Source: Kineosporia babensis
GTDB taxonomy: Bacteria; Actinomycetota; Actinomycetes; Actinomycetales; Kineosporiaceae
DNA length: 64,000 bases
Assembly (NCBI RefSeq): GCF_021129305.1
Contig: NZ_JAJOMB010000004.1
Location: 1-64,000 of the forward strand
Reading direction: 5' to 3'
Notes under the pieces: generated by a model
Database searches by the model: none
What the model saw: the letters and a program-made list of their open reading frames with translations, nothing else
What the model was told of the DNA's origin: nothing
Translations under genes and position numbers: made by a program
Part shown: in pieces, positions 46,454-64,000 of the stretch
How the letters are laid out: every line of letters begins with the position of its first letter
Numbering within the stretch: the first letter of the stretch is position 1

Positions 46454-47731
46454 GTCGACCACGCGCCGGGCCTTGCCCATCGAGCGCTCCAGAGCGCCCG
46501 GCGCCAGCACATCCACCTTCACCGACACACCGACGCTGTCCTTCACCACCGCAGCCAGGGCAGCGGCCCGCTGCTCGCTCTGCCGCGCATCCAGGGCCGT
46601 GCGGGCTTCCACCCGCACGGTCAGCTCGTCCAGCCGGCCCGGGCGCTCCAGCACGCACTCGTAGTGCGGGGCCAGACCGGGCACCCGCAGGACGATCTCC
46701 TCGATCTGGCTCGGGAACACGTTGACCCCGCGCAGGATCATCATGTCGTCGCTGCGGCCGGTCACCTTGGCCATCCGGCGCATGCTCCGGGCCGTGCCGG
46801 GCAGCAGCCGGCTCAGGTCCCGGGTGCGGTAGCGGATGATCGGCAGCGCCTCCTTGGTCAGCGAGGTGAACACCAGCTCACCGGCCGCACCGTCCTCCAG
46901 CACGGAACCTGAAGCCGGGGAGACGATCTCGGGGTAGAAGTGGTCCTCCCAGATGTGCGGGCCGTCCTTGGTCTCCACACACTCCTGGGCCACTCCCGGG
47001 CCCATCACCTCGGACAGGCCGTAGATGTCCACCGCATGCATGTCGAACCGCTCCTCCACCTCCCGCCGCATGCTCTCGGTCCACGGTTCGGCGCCCAGCA
47101 GACCCACCCGCAACGACGCCTTGCGCGGGTCGAAACCCTGCCGGTCACACTCGTCCAGGATCGTCAGCAGGTACGACGGCGTGGCCATGATCACGTCGGG
47201 CCGCAGGTCGGCGATCAACCGCACCTGCCGTTCGGTCATCCCGCCCGAGACCGGCACGACCGTGCAGCCCAGGCGCTCGGCACCGTAGTGCGCGCCCAGG
47301 CCACCGGTGAAAAGCCCGTAGCCGTAGGCAACATGAACCAGGTCGCCGGGCCGGGCCCCGGCCGCCCGCATCGAGCGCGCCATCACGTCCGCCCAGGTGT
47401 CCACGTCACGGCGGGTGTAACCGACCACGGTCGGCCGGCCGGTGGTACCAGAGGACGCGTGGACCCGGCTGAGTCGCTCACGGGGCACCGCCAGCATCCC
47501 GAAGGGGTAGGCGGCCCGGAGGTCTTCCTTCGTGGTGAACGGGAACCGGGCCAGGTCCTCGAGCGAACGGCAGTCGTCCGGATGCACGCCCGCGGCGTCG
47601 AAAGAGCGCCGGTAGAAGGGCACATGGTCGTAGGCGTGCCGCAGGGACCACTGCAGACGGCGTAACTGCAGGGCCTGCAGCTCGTCCCGGGAGGCGGTCT
47701 CGATCGGGTCGAGATCGATCGGATCAAACAC
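46445..47731 (-). CDS. Phenylacetate-CoA ligase-type enzyme
   Basis: 428 aa, GTG start overlapping the aminotransferase by 8 nt, with GGAGG upstream. It carries the PaaK marks: [19 protein letters not shown] (P-loop), [48 protein letters not shown] and [20 protein letters not shown] with the C-terminal domain. PaaK forms phenylacetyl-CoA from phenylacetate, ATP and CoA. Position with HpgT- and DpgC-type genes suggests that it activates an arylacetate for the NRPS precursor pathway instead of catabolism; no paa catabolic genes are near. The exact substrate is not predictable. Confidence 0.9.
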   Translation of the reverse strand: MFDPIDLDPIETASRDELQALQLRRLQWSLRHAYDHVPFYRRSFDAAGVHPDDCRSLEDLARFPFTTKEDLRAAYPFGMLAVPRERLSRVHASSGTTGRPTVVGYTRRDVDTWADVMARSMRAAGARPGDLVHVAYGYGLFTGGLGAHYGAERLGCTVVPVSGGMTERQVRLIADLRPDVIMATPSYLLTILDECDRQGFDPRKASLRVGLLGAEPWTESMRREVEERFDMHAVDIYGLSEVMGPGVAQECVETKDGPHIWEDHFYPEIVSPASGSVLEDGAAGELVFTSLTKEALPIIRYRTRDLSRLLPGTARSMRRMAKVTGRSDDMMILRGVNVFPSQIEEIVLRVPGLAPHYECVLERPGRLDELTVRVEARTALDARQSEQRAAALAAVVKDSVGVSVKVDVLAPGALERSMGKARRVVDLR

Positions 47732-49043
47732 GTGCGCCTCCCGAGGACAGAAGTGCGGTCAGGCGGTCCAGGCCGGTCTCGATCTCGTCCGGGCTGACCC
47801 GGCTGAACGAGAGTCTCATCTGGCTCGTGGCCCGGCCACCACGCAGGAAGTAGGACATCGGGGTGAACAGCACCCCGTGCTCCCGCCCGGCACGTTCCAG
47901 CAACGCGTCGTCCACGACGAAAGGCACGTCCACGACGAGGAAGAACCCGCCGTCGGGGGTGTTCCAGGTGATCTGCGGGTCGGTGATCCGCCGGGCCAGG
48001 CCGGCCAGCATCTGATCACGATTTCGTCGGTAGACGGCGATCTGGGCGGCGTTCGCCTCGCGCAGCCGGTAGCCCGCCTCGATCAGCCGCCCGCCGATCA
48101 CCGCCTGGGCCACCGTCGAGGTGTTCACCGTGACCATGCTCTTCAGCTTGGCCAGCTCGTCGGCCAGCAGCGCGCCACCGGCCACGCGCTGGTCCGCCAC
48201 CACGAAACCGACCCGGGCACCGGGCAGCACGGTCTTGGCGAAGGTCCCCACGTGCACCACCTGGCGGCCGGTGTCCAGCGCTTTCAGGGTGGGCCGGTGC
48301 GGGCCGAAGAAGCCGTAGGGGTTGTCCTCGATCAGCAGCAGGCCGTGCGCCGCGGCCGCAGCCAGCAGGCGGTGCCGGGTGGCGGTGCCCATCGAACGGC
48401 CCGAGGGATTGGCGAAGTCGGGCATCAGGTAGAGCGCCCGCGGGCGAAGACCCTTGTCCCGCACCTGGGCGACCACCAGGTCCAGGTCGTCCAGGTCGAT
48501 GCCGTCCGCGCCGTCGCTCACCCCGAACACCGGCAGGTCCATGGTGCGGGCCGCTCCGGTCAGGCCCACGTAGGTCGGCGTGACGGCCAGCACCGCGTCC
48601 TTCTCGTCCCGGCGCAGGGCCCGCAACACCAGGTGCAGCCCCTCCTGGGCGCCCACCGTGACAATGATCGAGGCCGGGTCCACATCGATCCCCTCGTCCA
48701 CCGCCAGTTGCCGGGCCACGTGCCCGGCAATGACCCCCTTGGCCGGGCCGTACTGGAACAGCGAACGGGCGTCCACGTTCTCCTGGGCCAGGAACAGATC
48801 GAGCCAGCGGTGCACGTCAGCGGCGTCGAAGTGCTCGTCGATCGGCCGGCCCGAGGCGAACGAGATCGCCTTCGGATAGCGCAGGGCCACTTCGCTGAGG
48901 AAGTTCATCGAGAGCAGGTCGTCGTCGGCCAGACTGGGGTGCAGGTCATCGAGATCGAGGTCGGGTTTCACCACCGGAGTGACGCTAAACGGGTCAAAGG
49001 GCGCCCGGCGGCTGCGCAATCGAGCCTGCGGTGAATAGCGCAT
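47724..49043 (-). CDS. HpgT-type PLP aminotransferase
   Basis: 439 aa from ATG 49043. A fold-type I aminotransferase with strong likeness to HpgT, the arylglycine aminotransferase of glycopeptide clusters: ISFASGRPIDEHFDAADVHRWL, SLFQYGPAKGVIAGHVARQLAVDEGIDVDPASIIVTVGAQEGLHLVLRAL, YLMPDFANPSGRSM, LIEDNPYGFF, and the Lys in FAKTVLPGARVGFV. HpgT converts hydroxyphenylglyoxylates to hydroxyphenylglycines with an amino donor such as tyrosine. It is first in a two-gene unit with the PaaK-type ligase and divergent from the MFS gene with overlapping 5' ends of open frames. Confidence 0.88.
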   Translation of the reverse strand: MRYSPQARLRSRRAPFDPFSVTPVVKPDLDLDDLHPSLADDDLLSMNFLSEVALRYPKAISFASGRPIDEHFDAADVHRWLDLFLAQENVDARSLFQYGPAKGVIAGHVARQLAVDEGIDVDPASIIVTVGAQEGLHLVLRALRRDEKDAVLAVTPTYVGLTGAARTMDLPVFGVSDGADGIDLDDLDLVVAQVRDKGLRPRALYLMPDFANPSGRSMGTATRHRLLAAAAAHGLLLIEDNPYGFFGPHRPTLKALDTGRQVVHVGTFAKTVLPGARVGFVVADQRVAGGALLADELAKLKSMVTVNTSTVAQAVIGGRLIEAGYRLREANAAQIAVYRRNRDQMLAGLARRITDPQITWNTPDGGFFLVVDVPFVVDDALLERAGREHGVLFTPMSYFLRGGRATSQMRLSFSRVSPDEIETGLDRLTALLSSGGARV

Positions 49044-49098
49044 GAAAGTCCGATACCGCCCGTTCTCAAGCCCGCCGGTGCCCGCCATAGTGACCCGG

Positions 49099-50310
49099 AT
49101 GAGCTCGCTGACCCGGCACCGCCGATTCCGCCTGGTCTGGACCGGATCCACCGCCGAGACCCTGGGCCTGACCGTCGCCACCGTGGCCCTGCCCCTGGCT
49201 GCCACCGAAGCCGGGGCCTCCGCCGCTGTCGTGGCCCTGCTCGCCGCCGCTGCGGCCGCCCCGGCCCTGCTGTTCGGCCTGGCCGGAGGCTGGCTGGTCG
49301 ACCACGTCCCGCCCCGCCGGGTGATCCTGACCTGCGACGCCGTCACCGCTCTGACCCTGCTCACCGTCGCCCTGGCCGCCTGGACCCAGGCCCTGAGCAT
49401 GGTGCACCTGGTGCTGGCCGCGTTCGTCGTGGGCACCTCGGCCCTCCTGCTGTCCCTGGCCTACCGCACCGTCCTGCCCTCGATCGTCCCCTCCGCTCAG
49501 CTGCCCGATGCCACCGCCCGGATGCAGGCCACCGAATGGACGGCCCGGGCCGGCGGTCCGGGCATCGCGGGCCTGGTGATGCAGCTGGCCGGGGCGGCGG
49601 GTGGCGCGGTCTTCGCTGCTGTCACGGCGCTGAGCTCGCTGATCACCATGGCCGCCACCGGACCGGCGAAACTCGCTGCCCCGCGCGAGCGTCCGCGCGG
49701 AATCCTGGCCGGGGCCCGCCTGGTGCTGCGGGATCCGCTGCTGCGAGCCGTCACCATCACCACCGCCCTGGCAGCCTTCGCCCGGGCCCTGACCCAGTCG
49801 GTCCAGGTCGTCTTCCTGGTGCGGGAGGTGGGGCTCACCGCCGCCACCGCAGGGGTTCTGCTGAGTGCTCTGGGCCTGGGCGGAGTGCTCGGCGCGCTGG
49901 TGACGCCCCTGCTGACGCGGCGTTTCGGCACCGCTCAGGGCCTGCTGGTGCTGCAGGCCGGCACCGCACCCTTCGCTCTGCTGGTGCCCTTGACCGGTTC
50001 CGGCCCGGGCATCGCACTTTTCGCGGTGGGCAGCCTGGCCGTGGGCATCGGGTTGGTCGGCAGCAATGTCATCACCGCCGGCTGGCGCCTCACCTACTGC
50101 CAACCCGAGATCCTGGGCCGGGTCACCGCAGCGGTGATGACCCTGGTCAACGGTGCGGCGCCGCTGGGTGCGCTCGCCGGGGCTGCGCTGGCCGCCTCTT
50201 TCGGCGTGCGGCCGGCGCTCTGGGCCGGAGCGGTGGGCCTGTCGCTGGCCGCGCTCGCCCTGCTGCTGGGACCGGTGCGGGGCGTGCGTGACCTTCCCCG
50301 CCGCGATTGA
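49099..50310 (+). CDS. MFS transporter, probable exporter
   Basis: 403 aa, start at ATG 49099 (other in-frame starts upstream lack a site). Twelve hydrophobic segments are visible. LAGGWLVDHVPPRRVILTCDAVTALTLL holds the loop 2-3 signature in the D-x-x-x-R-R form, and the pattern fits the MFS_3/enterobactin-exporter type. It faces away from the HpgT-type gene in the middle of the biosynthetic cluster, so export of the peptide is the natural suggestion. Confidence 0.9.
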   Translation: MSSLTRHRRFRLVWTGSTAETLGLTVATVALPLAATEAGASAAVVALLAAAAAAPALLFGLAGGWLVDHVPPRRVILTCDAVTALTLLTVALAAWTQALSMVHLVLAAFVVGTSALLLSLAYRTVLPSIVPSAQLPDATARMQATEWTARAGGPGIAGLVMQLAGAAGGAVFAAVTALSSLITMAATGPAKLAAPRERPRGILAGARLVLRDPLLRAVTITTALAAFARALTQSVQVVFLVREVGLTAATAGVLLSALGLGGVLGALVTPLLTRRFGTAQGLLVLQAGTAPFALLVPLTGSGPGIALFAVGSLAVGIGLVGSNVITAGWRLTYCQPEILGRVTAAVMTLVNGAAPLGALAGAALAASFGVRPALWAGAVGLSLAALALLLGPVRGVRDLPRRD

Positions 50311-50343
50311 TCACAGGGGTGGCCTTCCGGCCACCCCTGTGAT
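50310..50343. terminator. Bidirectional terminator between MFS and DpgC-type genes
   Basis: Perfect 15-bp stem ATCACAGGGGTGGCC / GGCCACCCCTGTGAT with a TTCC loop, starting at the MFS stop codon and ending 2 nt before the DpgC-type stop. It ends transcription from both sides. Confidence 0.9.
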
Positions 50344-50345
50344 GT

Positions 50346-51578
50346 CTAAGCCGGTTTGGCTGCGCGCCGGGAGATCCAGGTACGCTCCAGTGTGGTGATC
50401 AGGTCCGGTGAGACCAGCCGCCGGCTCTGTTCCACCGCGTAGTCGGCCAGGTAGGCACGGAACACCGCCGCGGGCTCCTCGTGCTGGTGCAGCACGCGCC
50501 GGTTGGCGGGAACGGCCGGGTCGGCCAACCGCTCAGCCGCCGAAACAACAGCGGCGTCCATGTTCTCGGCCCGGACCACGTCGTCGCAGAACCACTGCCC
50601 GTCCGGCGAACTCGCGTCGATCCGGCGGTCGGCGAAGATGCACTGCCGGGCGATCCGCCCGCCCGCCACCCGTGGCAGCCGCAGGTTGGCCAGACCGGGG
50701 ATGATGCCCTCGCGCAGCGCCGGAAGCGTGAAATAGGCTCCCTCCTCGGCAATCACCCGATCGAACACCAGCGCGATCTGTGCCCCGCCGCCGATCGCGA
50801 AACTGTCCACCGCAGCCACCCAGGGCTTCTCGATCGGGGTCGGCGCCCAGGACTGCCCGGACGTGCTCAGCCCACGGTAGATCTTGTTGATGTAGCCCAG
50901 CTCGCGGGCCATGAAGAAGCCGTTGAACGTGATCTCGCCCTGGTACAGCGCCGTCAGGTTGATACCGGCGCTGAACACCCGGCGCCCGGCGTAGCGGGGG
51001 TGGCTCATCACGCCGCCCCGCATCACGCCGACCTGCACCGAATCGTCCAGCAGCACCAGGTCCACGGCCACTTCCAGCGCTGCGACCAGCCGGTCGTCCT
51101 CGGCGTTGAGGGCGGAGGTGTTGGCCACCGTCACCTCGCCGACGTCGCCGTTGCGGTGTACCTGGACGATGCCCAGGTCGACCTGGCCGGTGCTGCGGAA
51201 GCCGGGCAGCAACGACAGGGCCCGTGTCGTAGGGCGCCGCATCGCCTCGGTCAGATGAGCACCCGGACCGGCCAGCCGCAGCAGTGAGCCGAAGAAGATG
51301 CCGTGATCCGCTTCGAGGCCCTTCTTCTCGGCCTGCGGCAGCGAATACTCCTGCTCCAGCTCGTCCTTGGCCGGGACCAGGCCGGGCAGCAGCTCGGCTG
51401 CCTGCGCGGTGAGCTCGTCCACCCGCAGGAACTCCCGGCCGTTGTCCGTGAGCTCGGCGTACACCTGCTCGGCGTACTCGGCCAGGAAGCGGTGGCGCAG
51501 CAGCCGGGCCTCGGCCTGATCCTGCCCGATCAGCGCATCGATCAGCTTGCGGCCGGCCTCGACGTACCCGGCGCTCAC
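50346..51578 (-). CDS. DpgC-type (3,5-dihydroxyphenyl)acetyl-CoA 1,2-dioxygenase
   Basis: 410 aa from a GTG at 51578, overlapping the MbtH stop (GTGA). It belongs to the crotonase superfamily DpgC group: a helical N-terminal part (YVEAGRKLIDALIGQDQAEARLLRHRFL), NPxxAGRRVFSAGINLTALYQGEITF, PWVAAVDSFAIGGGAQIALVFDRVIAEEGAYFTLPALREGIIPGLANLRLPRVAGGRIARQCIF. DpgC is cofactor-free and uses O2 to turn 3,5-dihydroxyphenylacetyl-CoA into the phenylglyoxylate, releasing CoA. In known clusters DpgA, DpgB and DpgD make its substrate; none is in the window. A related arylacetyl-CoA substrate from the PaaK-type ligase is possible. Confidence 0.9.
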   Translation of the reverse strand: MSAGYVEAGRKLIDALIGQDQAEARLLRHRFLAEYAEQVYAELTDNGREFLRVDELTAQAAELLPGLVPAKDELEQEYSLPQAEKKGLEADHGIFFGSLLRLAGPGAHLTEAMRRPTTRALSLLPGFRSTGQVDLGIVQVHRNGDVGEVTVANTSALNAEDDRLVAALEVAVDLVLLDDSVQVGVMRGGVMSHPRYAGRRVFSAGINLTALYQGEITFNGFFMARELGYINKIYRGLSTSGQSWAPTPIEKPWVAAVDSFAIGGGAQIALVFDRVIAEEGAYFTLPALREGIIPGLANLRLPRVAGGRIARQCIFADRRIDASSPDGQWFCDDVVRAENMDAAVVSAAERLADPAVPANRRVLHQHEEPAAVFRAYLADYAVEQSRRLVSPDLITTLERTWISRRAAKPA

Positions 51579-51795
51579 GGCGTCTTCACCTGCGCGTCCA
51601 TCCGCTCGATCAGGCTCTTCGGGCGCAGGTCGGTCCAGGTGGCCTCGACGTGGTCCAGGCACTCCTGCCGAGGCGCCGCCCCGAAGGCGATCCGCCAGCC
51701 CTGGGGCACGTCGACGAAGACCGGCCACAGCGAGTGCTGGTTCTCGTCGTTGACCAGGACGTAGTACTGGCCTTCGGGGTCCTCGAACGGGTTGC

Positions 51796-51799
<4 letters not shown>
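51575..51799 (-). CDS. MbtH-like protein
   Basis: 74 aa, GTG start overlapping the NRPS stop. It has the MbtH fingerprint: NPFEDPEGQYYVLVNDENQHSLWPVFVDVPQGWRIAFG and the closing W-T-D-L-RPKSLIERM, with the three conserved Trp. MbtH proteins bind the adenylation domain and are needed for its folding and activity. Overlap on both sides fixes a tight NRPS-MbtH-DpgC unit. Confidence 0.97.

Positions 51800-64000
<12,201 letters not shown>

Noticed and set aside
46445-47731. Phenylacetate catabolism gene
   Set aside because: No other paa genes nearby, and coupling to an HpgT-type aminotransferase points to biosynthesis.

Overview
The window is very GC-rich actinobacterial DNA: dense GC-ending codon use, many GTG starts, ATGA/GTGA stop-start overlaps, WhiJ-type XRE/DUF397 pairs, MmyB-type XRE regulators and a two-domain geosmin synthase. 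A filamentous, natural-product-making actinomycete is the best guess; the genus cannot be fixed from sequence alone. I see no rRNA, tRNA or CRISPR array.

Layout. 0-6.6 kb is a decaying accessory zone: an ISL3-type transposase remnant, a three-gene minus-strand operon (a small protein with a possible amyloid-signalling-like tail plus two paralogous membrane-anchored VWA-like proteins), a small membrane protein, and broken PaaK-like and SDR genes. 6.6-11.8 kb holds an SDR gene (one apparent frameshift), an MmyB-type XRE regulator and an aldo/keto reductase that share a promoter-like box, an AHSA1/SRPBCC protein and a WhiJ-like regulator/DUF397 pair. A ~78 bp repeat lies at both edges of this segment. 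11.9-19.9 kb is a carbohydrate locus: lipoprotein binding protein, two MalF/MalG-type permeases, a YesL-like protein, a DeoR/LacI-type hybrid regulator, a DUF2264 protein and a D-2-hydroxyacid dehydrogenase. 20-30 kb is a run of regulators and oxidoreductases (XRE/SRPBCC, APH-like kinase, MarR with deleted MFS partner and two SDRs, threonine aldolase, TetR with MMPL transporter) with clear palindromic operators. 31-35.7 kb is a rhamnose-type ABC importer operon, followed by a large secreted alpha/beta hydrolase and a PIG-L deacetylase.

39.2-46.5 kb is the most distinctive locus. A geosmin synthase is divergent from an operon encoding two different family 2B encapsulin shell proteins (HK97 fold with inserted cyclic-nucleotide-binding-like domain), a polyprenyl diphosphate synthase and IspH. 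This looks like a two-component protein nanocompartment dedicated to isoprenoid metabolism.

46.4-64 kb is a non-ribosomal peptide cluster that runs off the right edge: a giant NRPS (partial C-A-T-E / C-A-T-E / C-A-T-TE, last module predicted for Ser), MbtH, a DpgC-type dioxygenase, an HpgT-type aminotransferase, a PaaK-type CoA ligase and an MFS exporter. Together the last enzymes suggest that an arylacetic acid is activated, oxidised to an arylglyoxylate and transaminated to an arylglycine for the NRPS. The first epimerization domain carries an in-frame 27-bp minisatellite.
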